Assembly: GCA_036481345.1 (NCBI GenBank)
Contig: JAZGHU010000015.1
Coordinates: forward strand, 11,900-75,899
Source: JAAOYC01 sp036481345
Lineage (GTDB): Archaea > Nanobdellota > Nanobdellia > Woesearchaeales > WJKL01
DNA length: 64,000 nt
Direction: 5' to 3'
Position numbers and translations under genes: made by a program. Positions within the stretch are counted from its first letter, which is position 1. Every line of letters starts with the position of its first letter. This document shows, piece by piece, positions 32,621 to 40,687 of this stretch. The notes below the pieces were generated by a model. It was not told where the DNA came from, searched no databases, and saw nothing but the letters and a program-made list of their open reading frames with translations.

Positions 32621-35104
32621 ATGGAAGAAAAAAAACAAACAAACGAAAAGCGAGACTCTTCGATGCCTCAGAAATCTGAAAAGATTTCAGAGAAACCAAA
32701 AGAAAGAGTCATCCAGCAAGTTATTGAGGATGAGATGAAGAAGTCTTATCTAGATTATTCTATGTCTGTTATTGTTGGGAGGGCTTTGCCTGATGTTAGA
32801 GATGGATTGAAGCCAGTTCATAGAAGAATTCTTTATGCTATGCATAAGATGGGAATGTTTCACAACAAGGCTTCTAAGAAATCCGCAAGAATTGTTGGAG
32901 AAGTTTTAGGAAAGTATCATCCACATGGTGATACTGCTGTTTATGATTCTTTAGTTAGGATGGCTCAGCCTTGGAGCCTTCGTTATCCTTTGATCAATGG
33001 CCAAGGAAATTTTGGAAGTGTTGATGGTGATAGGGCTGCTGCAATGAGATATACTGAAGCTAAACTTAAGAAGTTAGCTGAAGAGATGCTGAAAGATATT
33101 GATAAGAAGACTGTAAAGTTTGTTCCTAATTTTGATGGAAGTTTGAAAGAGCCTTTTTATCTTCCTGCTAAAGTTCCTAATTTGTTGGTAAACGGAAGTT
33201 CTGGAATTGCAGTTGGAATGGCTACTAATATTCCACCGCATAATTTGAAAGAAGTTGCTGATGCTTGTGTTTATTTAATTGATAATCCTGAAGCTGCTGT
33301 TGACGAACTAATGAGATATGTTAAAGGTCCTGATTTTCCAACAGCGGGAATTATTTCTGGAGTTAGTGGAATTAAAAGTGCTTATACAACTGGAAGAGGA
33401 AGAGTTATTATCAAGGCTAAGACGCATATTGAAGAAGGAAAGAATCGGAACAAGATTGTTGTTACAGAAATTCCCTATATGGTTAACAAATCTATGTTAG
33501 TTGAGGAGATTGCTAATCTTGTTAATGCTGGAAAAGTAAAAGGGATTTCAGATTTAAGAGATGAAAGTTCTAGAAAAGGTATGCGTGTTGTTATTACTCT
33601 TAGAAAAGATGCTAATCAAGATATTGTATTGAATCAGTTGATGAAACATACAAGATTAAAAACAACTTTTGGAATTATAATGCTGGCTTTAGTTGGTGGA
33701 GAACCAAAAGTTTTGAATTTAAAAGATTTGATTCATAATTATATTATTCATAGACAAAGAGTTGTTAGGAGAAGAACTAAGTTTGATTTGAATAAAGCAG
33801 AAGATAGAGCGCATATTTTAGAAGGTTTACTAATTGCATTAAAAGATATTGATTCTACTGTTAAGATGATCAAGGAGAGTTCTAATGCTGAAGAAGCGAG
33901 GAAAGTTTTGATCAGTAAATTACAGATAACTGAGAAGCAGGCTGTTGCTATCTTAGAAATGAGACTTCAGAGATTGACTGGATTAGAGCAAGAGAAAATA
34001 AAGACAGAACATACAGAATTATTGAAATTAATTGAAGAGTTAAAAACAATACTTGCTGATGAAAATAGAATCTTAAAGATTATTAAGAAAGAATTAGAAG
34101 AAATTAAAGAAAATTATGGGGATGAAAGGAGAACAGTAATTATTGAAAAAGAAGAAGAAGATGTTGTTGCTGAAGATCTGATCAAGCCAGAGAATGTTGT
34201 TATCTCAATTACTCATTCAGGATATATTAAAAGACTGCCAATTGATACATATAAATCTCAGAGAAGAGGGGGCAGAGGAGTGATTGCAGCAACTACAAAA
34301 GAAGAAGATTTTGTTGAAGACTTGTTTATTGCAAATACTCATAGCTATGTATTGTTCTTTACAAATAAAGGAAAATTGAAATGGATGAAAGTTTATGAAA
34401 TTCCTGAAGCAGGAAGAACTGCAAAAGGAGTTGCTATTGTTAATTTACTTCGTTTAGGAGAGGGAGAGAAGGTAACTGCTTATATCCCTGTAAAAAGTTT
34501 AGAAGAAGGATATTTGTTTATGGCAACTAAGAAAGGAATTGTTAAGAAAACAGCAATGAAAGAATTTTCAAAGCCAAGAAAAGGAGGAATTATTGCTATA
34601 GGATTAAAGGAAAATGACGAATTAATAAGTGTTAAAAGAACAACTGGAGAAAGTGTGATATTGTTAGCTACTAAAAATGGACAATCTGTTAAATTTGATG
34701 AAAAACATGTTAGAAATATGGGAAGAAGTGCTAAAGGTGTTAGAGGAATCAAATTGAAAGTGGATGATGCTGTTGTTGGAATGGAGATTGCAAGAGATGA
34801 AAGAACATTGTTTACAATTACTGAAAATGGTTATGGTAAGAGAACTTTAATATCTGAATATAGATTGATTAATAGAGGAGGAAGTGGAGTAAAAAATATT
34901 ATTTGTTCAGAAAGAAATGGAAAAGTTGTTGGAGTTAAATCTGTTAAAGATGAAGATGAATTGATGCTGATAAGCCAGAAAGGCGTTGGAATAAGAGTTC
35001 CTGCAAAAGGCATTTCTGTTATAGGCAGAGCAACACAAGGAGTTAGAATAATGAAGTTAGGAGAAGGAGATAAAGTTGCTGCTGTTGCTAAGGTAGTTGG
35101 TTAA
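32621..35104 (+). CDS. gyrA: DNA gyrase subunit A
   Basis: DNA-cleaving subunit of gyrase, 827 residues. GRALPDVRDGLKPVHRRILY, the YHPHGD motif and AMRYTEAKL with the catalytic Tyr144 are present. A coiled coil near 420-500 is followed by the six-bladed C-terminal beta-pinwheel. The GyrA box reads QRRGGRG (canonical QRRGGKG), favouring gyrase over topoisomerase IV. GyrB is not adjacent. Gyrase in archaea is generally considered to be acquired from bacteria. Confidence 0.96.
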   Translation: MEEKKQTNEKRDSSMPQKSEKISEKPKERVIQQVIEDEMKKSYLDYSMSVIVGRALPDVRDGLKPVHRRILYAMHKMGMFHNKASKKSARIVGEVLGKYHPHGDTAVYDSLVRMAQPWSLRYPLINGQGNFGSVDGDRAAAMRYTEAKLKKLAEEMLKDIDKKTVKFVPNFDGSLKEPFYLPAKVPNLLVNGSSGIAVGMATNIPPHNLKEVADACVYLIDNPEAAVDELMRYVKGPDFPTAGIISGVSGIKSAYTTGRGRVIIKAKTHIEEGKNRNKIVVTEIPYMVNKSMLVEEIANLVNAGKVKGISDLRDESSRKGMRVVITLRKDANQDIVLNQLMKHTRLKTTFGIIMLALVGGEPKVLNLKDLIHNYIIHRQRVVRRRTKFDLNKAEDRAHILEGLLIALKDIDSTVKMIKESSNAEEARKVLISKLQITEKQAVAILEMRLQRLTGLEQEKIKTEHTELLKLIEELKTILADENRILKIIKKELEEIKENYGDERRTVIIEKEEEDVVAEDLIKPENVVISITHSGYIKRLPIDTYKSQRRGGRGVIAATTKEEDFVEDLFIANTHSYVLFFTNKGKLKWMKVYEIPEAGRTAKGVAIVNLLRLGEGEKVTAYIPVKSLEEGYLFMATKKGIVKKTAMKEFSKPRKGGIIAIGLKENDELISVKRTTGESVILLATKNGQSVKFDEKHVRNMGRSAKGVRGIKLKVDDAVVGMEIARDERTLFTITENGYGKRTLISEYRLINRGGSGVKNIICSERNGKVVGVKSVKDEDELMLISQKGVGIRVPAKGISVIGRATQGVRIMKLGEGDKVAAVAKVVG

Positions 35105-35625
35105 AGAATAATTTCATCAATAGATTTTCTTTTTAGTGGTTTTGGTTCTTGTGCCGCATAACCTACAGTAATTACATAAGGAACAACATAATCTTTTGGA
35201 ATATTTAGTACATCTTTGATTTTATTTTTTTCCATCCATCCAACCCAACAAGTTCCTAATCCAAGTTCTGTGGCTCTTAATACCAAATGATCAGTTGCAA
35301 TTGTTAAATCTCTGGCAGCTCTTGATTCATAAGAATCATCAAAACCTTCTTCGAATTTTGCTTTTGGGTATGCTTCTGGATTTGCACAGCAGACTATAAT
35401 TACTGGCGCTTCATATACAAATTCTTGTTTAAATATTTCATTCTCTCGAAGTTTTTCTTTTTGCTGAGAATCTTTTATTACTTTGTATAACCAAGGTTGA
35501 GCATTATTTCCAGAAGGAGCTAATCTCGCTGCTTCTAACATTTCCTTGATAAATTCTTCTGGAACTTCTTTATCTTGATATTTTCTTATACTTCTTCTTT
35601 CTTCAATTGCTTGTTTAACATCCAT
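35101..35625 (-). CDS. Nitroreductase family FMN-dependent oxidoreductase
   Basis: 174 residues. The FMN-binding start is VKQAIEERRSIRKYQDKEVP with RLAPSGNNAQPW. The C-terminal LGLGTCWVGWM and VITVGYAAQEPKPLKRKSI complete the nitroreductase fold. The substrate cannot be predicted. The gene ends 4 bases inside the convergent end of gyrA. Confidence 0.93.
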   Translation of the reverse strand: MDVKQAIEERRSIRKYQDKEVPEEFIKEMLEAARLAPSGNNAQPWLYKVIKDSQQKEKLRENEIFKQEFVYEAPVIIVCCANPEAYPKAKFEEGFDDSYESRAARDLTIATDHLVLRATELGLGTCWVGWMEKNKIKDVLNIPKDYVVPYVITVGYAAQEPKPLKRKSIDEIIL

Positions 35626-35692
35626 GAATGTGATTAATATTACATTGTTTAAAAACCTAACTTTTTTATAGACTGTTAAGTTGTTTTTTCTT

Positions 35693-36580
35693 ATGAAAGC
35701 ATTAGCTATAAGTTATTCTGGAATGGAAGATATTACTCAGCTTGAGATAAAAGAGTTAATTGGGAAAGAAAGTGAAGTTAAAGAGAGTTGTGTTGTGTTT
35801 GAATGTTCTGAAGAAGAGTTAGCAAAGTATTGTTATAAATGTCAGGGGGCTAATAGGGTAATTTTGTTATTAGATGAGTTTAAGATTTCTAAAATTGAAG
35901 ATTTGGAAAGGATTTCTAAAATTGATTTTTCTAAGTGGTTAGATAAAAAGAGTTTTGCTGCTCGAAGTTGGGTTGTTGAGAATGAACTTGAAAATTCTGA
36001 TGTTCAGAAAACAACTGGAGATTATGTTGAAGGAAAAGTTGATCTGAAGAATCCAGATGTGACTGTTTTTGTTTATATTTATTCTAATGATTGTTATGTT
36101 GGAATTGATTTTTCAGGAGAAATCAGCAAAAGAGATTATAAGATCCGGCTTTGTAGAGATGATTTGAAAGGAACTATTGCTTATGCTTTGGTTAGATTAA
36201 GTGGTTATAGTTCTGAAAAGAGTTTTTTGAATTTGAATTCTAAAACAGGGACAATTGCAATTGAAGCAGCACTGTTTGGAAGTGGTAAGAGTGTTAATTA
36301 TTATGATAAAAAGAAATTTCCTTTTTTGAAATTCATGGATTATGAATTTGAAGATTCTGATTTGAAAGAAGTTAATGTTTATGCTTCTGATTCTCCTGGT
36401 TATTTGAAAGTTATTTCTACTAATGCAAAAGTTGCTGGTGTTAATATTAAATTTGAAGAAGTTAAAGCAGATTGTGTTGTTAAATACGAAAGAGGGAAAG
36501 CAGAAGTTTCTGGGTTGAAAGAATCAAGAGAAATTAAGCATGGAAAAGAAGTTTTGAAAATAGTAAGTTTTATATCTTAA
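35693..36580 (+). CDS. THUMP-domain RNA methyltransferase homologue with degraded SAM site
   Basis: 295 residues from ATG 35693. The N-terminal part (ALAISYSGMEDITQLEIKEL ... CVVFECSEEELAKYCYKCQG) and a THUMP-like centre lead to a C-terminal domain aligned with Trm14/RlmL-type methyltransferases. The SAM motif expected as DPFCGSGTIxIEAA reads NLNSKTGTIAIEAA. The catalytic NPPY motif is absent, and the expected position reads KADCVVKYERG. The RNA-binding scaffold seems kept while methylation is probably lost. A TATA-like element lies about 26 nt upstream. Confidence 0.72.
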   Translation: MKALAISYSGMEDITQLEIKELIGKESEVKESCVVFECSEEELAKYCYKCQGANRVILLLDEFKISKIEDLERISKIDFSKWLDKKSFAARSWVVENELENSDVQKTTGDYVEGKVDLKNPDVTVFVYIYSNDCYVGIDFSGEISKRDYKIRLCRDDLKGTIAYALVRLSGYSSEKSFLNLNSKTGTIAIEAALFGSGKSVNYYDKKKFPFLKFMDYEFEDSDLKEVNVYASDSPGYLKVISTNAKVAGVNIKFEEVKADCVVKYERGKAEVSGLKESREIKHGKEVLKIVSFIS

Positions 36581-36598
36581 GTTAATTTATTTCTTAAT

Positions 36599-36919
36599 AT
36601 GAAATCATGGCTTAAAGGCGGATTGATCACTCTATCTATCTTTGCAATTTGTGCTATAATAACATATGTTGGCACCCTTACTTGTGGGTGGAATCCTGTT
36701 GAAGGAAGTGTAGTTAAAGGGGATCTTTGTAAAAATTTAGTTTTAATGGTGGTGCTTTATTTTATTCCAGGAGTCATTGCATTAATTCTGGGTGGCTTTA
36801 TGCTTTTGCTGACTGATATTATTGGTTTTTATCCTTCTGTAATATCATCATTAATTATATCTTTTTTAATAGGGGCTTTAATAGGCTTAATTGTCGATAA
36901 AACAAAATCTAAAAAATAG
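36599..36919 (+). CDS. Small membrane protein with three helices
   Basis: 106 residues with hydrophobic segments at about 8-26, 48-72 and 78-99 and a basic C-terminus. One extracellular-looking loop has two cysteines (TCGWNP ... DLCKN). No family recognised. A TATA-like TTTTATATC lies 26 nt upstream. Confidence 0.6.
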   Translation: MKSWLKGGLITLSIFAICAIITYVGTLTCGWNPVEGSVVKGDLCKNLVLMVVLYFIPGVIALILGGFMLLLTDIIGFYPSVISSLIISFLIGALIGLIVDKTKSKK

Positions 36920-36923
36920 TAAC

Positions 36924-36935
36924 GTTTTTAAAGCC
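36924..36935 (+). promoter_or_regulatory. TATA box of the RNase P RNA gene
   Basis: GTTTTTAAAGCC is centred 26 nt before the first paired base of the RNA (36954). Confidence 0.6.
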
Positions 36936-36953
36936 ATAAAAATTGATAATTCT

Positions 36954-37275
36954 TAGGTAGGGGCGTACTTAACTGACGGTGATTTATATCGCTGAGGAAA
37001 GTCCACCCACTGAGTATGTGTCACTGCTGTTATGGCAGATGGGTAATACCATGGCAATGGGTCAGAAATACACGTCCATGTATCGGGATGAAAATGGCGA
37101 AGTTTGTTGCGAAGCAAACGAGTTAACCCAAAGACTATGTTGCGTGGGAACGGTGAAACCCGAATCCTGACTGGTGCAAGTGTCGTTGAACACGCTAAGT
37201 AGAATGTTAAGACAGTCTGCCCATAGCTTTTAGTTGTGGAGACTGACAAAAGGTGGCTTATCACGCTTCTACCTA
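36954..37275 (+). ncRNA. rnpB: RNase P RNA
   Basis: Catalytic RNA that matures tRNA 5' ends. The ends form helix P1: TAGGTAGGGGCG at 36954-36965 pairs with CGCTTCTACCTA at 37264-37275 (12 bp including two G-U). The conserved region I, GAGGAAAGTCC, follows at about 36996. The 3' conserved GGTGGCTTATCACGC element matches the archaeal CR-V region. Length is about 322 nt. One of its proteins, Rpp29, is encoded at 6.8 kb. Confidence 0.92.
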
Positions 37276-37299
37276 CTTTATTATTAAGGTGAAAAAACA

Positions 37300-37470
37300 A
37301 TGGCTGAAAAGATGAGAATGCCTAGCGGCATGGGAGGATTAGTAAGGTATTTTGATGAAGTTAAAAGTAAATTTAATTTTAAGCCTGGGTTAGTTATAGT
37401 TCTTTGTGTTGTTGTGATTATAATCATGATTCTTTTGCATTTGTTTGGCAATAAATTGTTAGGAATATAA
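37300..37470 (+). CDS. secG: Preprotein translocase subunit Sec61-beta (SecG)
   Basis: 56-residue tail-anchored subunit of the SecYEG/Sec61 channel. The N-terminus has MPSGMGGLVRYFDE, the conserved Sec61-beta motif. KFNFKPGLVIVLCVVVIIIM then begins the single membrane helix, which ends LLHLFGNKL. An AAGGTGA ribosome-binding site (37286-37292) precedes the ATG. The gene starts 25 bases after the RNase P RNA and may share its transcript. It is short and easily missed. Confidence 0.93.
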   Translation: MAEKMRMPSGMGGLVRYFDEVKSKFNFKPGLVIVLCVVVIIIMILLHLFGNKLLGI

Positions 37471-37528
37471 TCTAAACTATTTTTTCTAAGACATAAATAT
37501 TTTTATATTCTTTTTATTTGGCAAAAAT

Positions 37529-38092
37529 ATGTATCCAATATCTGTTGATGAATTAGTGGATGTAACTTTTTGGGGGGCTTTTTTCAGAGATCCTAAACAT
37601 GTTGAAGCAGATCTTAAAGAAGCCCGAGCTGATAATGTAAGGCACCCTGGTGCTCTAGATGCCCATTACAAAAATAGAGGAGTTTTTGATGACCCTTATA
37701 AGTTCACTTTTGTTATTGGTGATTATAATCCTGAAACAGGGTTATATACAGCTACAATTGATGATTTCTTTGGAGAGTCTAAAGGTGTTGGGGGGATTTT
37801 GCTTAAAGATAGATGGGATAATACGATTAAGTTTGCAAAAGTGTATTCTATAGGTTCTGATCCTCATGCGAGTTTAACAGCAAACCCTAGTTTGTTCCAT
37901 GATTCACAAAATTTTAGAGTGATTGAATGTTCTGGAACTATAGACAAAGAACAAGAAACATCAAACAAAATCGCTGCTCAAGGCAAATATATCTATGGCG
38001 CTCCTTGTATGGCTGGATTTTGGTATATGAGCAATCAAGAAGAAGATGAATTTAGGGATGGGATTATGCAAGGTCTTGTAAAAAAACTTTAA
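37529..38092 (+). CDS. Uncharacterised soluble protein
   Basis: 187 residues, mixed alpha/beta composition, no membrane segment or signal. No family recognised. Notable stretches are FTFVIGDYNPETGLYTATID, GVGGILLKDRWDNTIKFAKV and IYGAPCMAGFWYMSNQEEDE. TTTTTATATTC (37500-37510) lies about 26 nt before the ATG, supporting a real, leaderless gene. Confidence 0.65.
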   Translation: MYPISVDELVDVTFWGAFFRDPKHVEADLKEARADNVRHPGALDAHYKNRGVFDDPYKFTFVIGDYNPETGLYTATIDDFFGESKGVGGILLKDRWDNTIKFAKVYSIGSDPHASLTANPSLFHDSQNFRVIECSGTIDKEQETSNKIAAQGKYIYGAPCMAGFWYMSNQEEDEFRDGIMQGLVKKL

Positions 38093-38142
38093 TGTTAGTT
38101 CTTAGAAACCTTTTTATACAACTTTAAATTCTTATGATTAAA

Positions 38143-38484
38143 ATGATGCCTGGAATGAATCCAAGAAAGATGCAGCAGATGATGAAGAAGATGGGTATTG
38201 CCCAGACTGAGTTAGATGCTACTGAAGTTATTATTAAATGCGAAGATAAAGAGATTGTTATTACAAATCCTTCTGTTGCAATAGTTAAAGCAATGGGATC
38301 AGAACAATATACCATTAGTGGCGATGTTGAAGAAAGAGAATTAGCAGCAGAAGCTCCTGAAATCAATGAAGAAGATGTCAAGACTGTGATGGAACAAGCT
38401 AATGTTGATGAAGAAAAAGCAAAAGAAGCATTAGAAGCTGCAGAAGGAGATATTGCAAAGGCTATAATGGATTTGCAGGGATAA
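38143..38484 (+). CDS. nac: Nascent polypeptide-associated complex protein aNAC
   Basis: Ribosome-bound chaperone, 113 residues from ATG 38143. MMPGMNPRKMQQMMKKMGI is the archaeal NAC start. The NAC barrel is VIIKCEDKEIVITNPSVAIV, and the C-terminal UBA domain is EEDVKTVMEQANVDEEKAKE ending AIMDLQG. TTTTTATAC at 38111-38119 is 26 nt before this ATG, favouring it over ATG 38134. Confidence 0.95.
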   Translation: MMPGMNPRKMQQMMKKMGIAQTELDATEVIIKCEDKEIVITNPSVAIVKAMGSEQYTISGDVEERELAAEAPEINEEDVKTVMEQANVDEEKAKEALEAAEGDIAKAIMDLQG

Positions 38485-38530
38485 TTACACAAATTTTTTA
38501 AATCAAGTTCTATTAGTGTTTTTTGGGGCA

Positions 38531-39022
38531 ATGGAAAGATTTCAAGAACATAGTCAGAAAGCTAAAAGAAACATCAAGATAGCAGATCATATGCTATTGG
38601 TTACTTTTCCTTTGATTAAGGATACAAAGCTGTTATTGGCAGTGATTGAAAATATCTTCTTAGGATATACAAATGCTGTTGCTGCTATCTTGCATTATGA
38701 AAGGCTGTTTAAGAGGATTCCTCCTTTTCAGGATACTTTTGAAAGCAAAATGAATATGTTTAAGGAGAAAATAGTATTGAAACATAGTATTGATAAGAGC
38801 TATGTAGCTGAGGTGCATGATATACGGGATGTCATAATCCAGCACAGAAAAAGCCCTGTTGAGTTCAAAAGAGGCGATAAGTTTGTTATTTGCTCTGAAA
38901 ACTATAGAATCAAGACAGTTTCAGCAAATGACATCAGAAAATACTTGGATAAGGCAAAGGTATTTATAGAAGTAATGGATAATATTGTGAGAAAAGATGA
39001 AGGATTATTTAGACAAACTTAA
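38531..39022 (+). CDS. HEPN-like helical protein 1, upstream of MinD
   Basis: 163 residues, predicted all-helical. AKRNIKIADHMLLVTFPLIK starts the first helices. The later IRDVIIQHRKSP contains an R-x5-H pattern like the active motif of HEPN proteins (R-x4-6-H). HEPN domains often act as RNases in toxin systems or as helical scaffolds. The end overlaps the next gene by 26 bases, and a TATA-like TTTTTAAAT lies about 31 nt upstream. Family assignment is inference. Confidence 0.5.
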   Translation: MERFQEHSQKAKRNIKIADHMLLVTFPLIKDTKLLLAVIENIFLGYTNAVAAILHYERLFKRIPPFQDTFESKMNMFKEKIVLKHSIDKSYVAEVHDIRDVIIQHRKSPVEFKRGDKFVICSENYRIKTVSANDIRKYLDKAKVFIEVMDNIVRKDEGLFRQT

Positions 39023-39449
39023 ATCAGAGCTTAAAAGAGCAGACCATTTGTTCTATGTAAGTCTAAAATACACAAGAACTGTTGATGTAATTAGAAGTGT
39101 AATTGAAAGACTGATTAATGCTTTTGATGTAGGCATGGAAGGATTATTGCAGAAAGTAAAGAGAAGAAGGAAGACATTAGAAGTTCCAGAACAGCCAAGG
39201 AAACGAGCAGAAGTTACAAAAGAAGTGTTTGCTGATGATCCTCAACTAATCAAGTTTATTGATTTTTATTTAGGATTAAGAGATATAATCCAAGCAAGGT
39301 ATGATAAGGCGAAAGAGTATAGAAGAAATGTCAGAATGATAACTTATTTGAATCTTGAAACACCTATGGATGTTAATATTGATTTAGTATTGGAATTTTT
39401 TGAAGAAACAAAAAAGTTTGAAGAGTATGTTATAGAAAAATTAGGATGA
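38997..39449 (+). CDS. HEPN-like helical protein 2, coupled to MinD
   Basis: 150 residues, helical. Its layout parallels the preceding gene: RADHLFYVSLKYTRTVDVIR matches IADHMLLVTFPLIKDT, and GLRDIIQARYDKAKEYRR sits where gene 1 has the R-x5-H motif, but without the histidine. It looks like a diverged paralogue, possibly a non-catalytic partner. A basic stretch KVKRRRK lies at about 52-58. The stop overlaps the MinD start by 4 bases. Confidence 0.5.
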   Translation: MKDYLDKLKSELKRADHLFYVSLKYTRTVDVIRSVIERLINAFDVGMEGLLQKVKRRRKTLEVPEQPRKRAEVTKEVFADDPQLIKFIDFYLGLRDIIQARYDKAKEYRRNVRMITYLNLETPMDVNIDLVLEFFEETKKFEEYVIEKLG

Positions 39450-40144
39450 CAAGATTTATTGCAATTGTTTCTGGAAAAGGAGGGGTAGGAAAAACAACAA
39501 CCGCAATTAATTTAGGTGCAGCATTAGCCAATCTTGGAAATGATTCACTTGTTCTTGATGGAAACTTAACAACTCCACATATTGGACTATATCTTGGATT
39601 TGCAAATCCCCCTATTACATTGCATGAAGTTATCAAAGGAAATTCTAATCTTCAAGAAGCAACTTATTTGCATGCATCTGGAATGAAAGTTATTCCAGGG
39701 AGCATAAGATATGATATTTTAGATGACCTAAATTTGAGCAGGATAAAAGGAGTGTTTAAAAAATTAAAAGGTTATGGAGAATCAATCCTTATCGATACTG
39801 GTGCAGGATTTACAGCAGAGAACCAAGCTGTGATGAATGTAGCTGATGAAATTTTAGTTGTTACAAATCCAGAGTTTGCAGCTGTGACTGACGCATTAAA
39901 AGTAATAAAGCATGCAGAAAAACAGAATAAATTAGTTCTCGGAGTTGTGTTGAACAAAGTTGGAGAATTTGATGAGATGTCTGTTGAAAATATAGAAGCA
40001 ATGCTAAATGTGCCAATAATTGGAATGGTTCCTAAAAGTGATGCTGTTAAGAAATCTCAAATAGCTAAACACCCTGTTGTTTATTCTGATCCTGATTCAG
40101 ATGCTGCTGTTGAGTTTAAGAAGATTGCAGAAAGGCTTAAATAG
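39446..40144 (+). CDS. minD: MinD/ParA-family ATPase
   Basis: 232 residues. The deviant Walker A is SGKGGVGKTTTAIN. Further motifs are LVLDGNLTTPHIGLYLG, ILIDTGAGF and VTNPEFAAVTDALKVIKHAE, as in archaeal MinD-like proteins. Members position proteins, chromosomes or appendages. No C-terminal amphipathic membrane helix is obvious (it ends VEFKKIAERLK). It starts inside the stop of the HEPN-like gene 2, so these genes form one operon. Confidence 0.92.
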   Translation: MTRFIAIVSGKGGVGKTTTAINLGAALANLGNDSLVLDGNLTTPHIGLYLGFANPPITLHEVIKGNSNLQEATYLHASGMKVIPGSIRYDILDDLNLSRIKGVFKKLKGYGESILIDTGAGFTAENQAVMNVADEILVVTNPEFAAVTDALKVIKHAEKQNKLVLGVVLNKVGEFDEMSVENIEAMLNVPIIGMVPKSDAVKKSQIAKHPVVYSDPDSDAAVEFKKIAERLK

Positions 40145-40165
40145 ATAATATACTAAAAAAATAAA

Positions 40166-40687
40166 ATGAAAAAAGAGAGCAAAGTGGAGTTAATGAAAAA
40201 AGGATGGAGTAAAGATGATATTACAAAAGCAGAAGCGATAATTGGCGGAAGAAATGTTCATGATAAAAGCAAATCAGCCAGTTATATTGATAGAGTTCTA
40301 TTTTGGGGCATGATCTTAGTTATGATTGTTGGAAATGCATTGATTGCATTTATTTTGATTCCATTATTACTTGTTTTTGATAAATTGGCTGCAGATATTT
40401 TTGTGATGGTTATTGGATTTGTAGTTGGAGTATTATTTAATTTCTTAATCTGGGATATGGAAGAAAGATTGACTGTAAAACATCATGTGATTGCAGCAAC
40501 AACTATCCCAGTACTTGCAATTTTTAATTTGTATATAATTGTAAGAATGTCAAATGCAATCAATGTTGTTTTTGATATAAGTGAAGTAAGAGGGGATCCT
40601 TTAACAATTAGTGCATTGTATGTTATTGCTTTCTTGCTGCCTTATCTTTGGACTCTGTTTGTTAAGAAGAAGATAAAAAAGTATTAA
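40166..40687 (+). CDS. Four-helix membrane protein following MinD
   Basis: 173 residues. The short N-terminal soluble part (KVELMKKGWSKDDITKAEAI) has a GW-centred helical motif. Four membrane helices follow, at about 42-66, 71-92, 102-125 and 146-165. It starts 21 bases after minD and is likely co-transcribed. A membrane anchor or target for the MinD/HEPN-like group is possible; this is inference. Confidence 0.65.
   Translation: MKKESKVELMKKGWSKDDITKAEAIIGGRNVHDKSKSASYIDRVLFWGMILVMIVGNALIAFILIPLLLVFDKLAADIFVMVIGFVVGVLFNFLIWDMEERLTVKHHVIAATTIPVLAIFNLYIIVRMSNAINVVFDISEVRGDPLTISALYVIAFLLPYLWTLFVKKKIKKY

Noticed and set aside
32621..35104. GyrA as topoisomerase IV ParC
   Set aside because: A GyrA-box-like QRRGGRG and a full C-terminal pinwheel favour gyrase.
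36953..37300. Open frames on both strands across 36953-37300
   Set aside because: They lie inside the RNase P RNA gene, whose paired ends and conserved regions explain the sequence.
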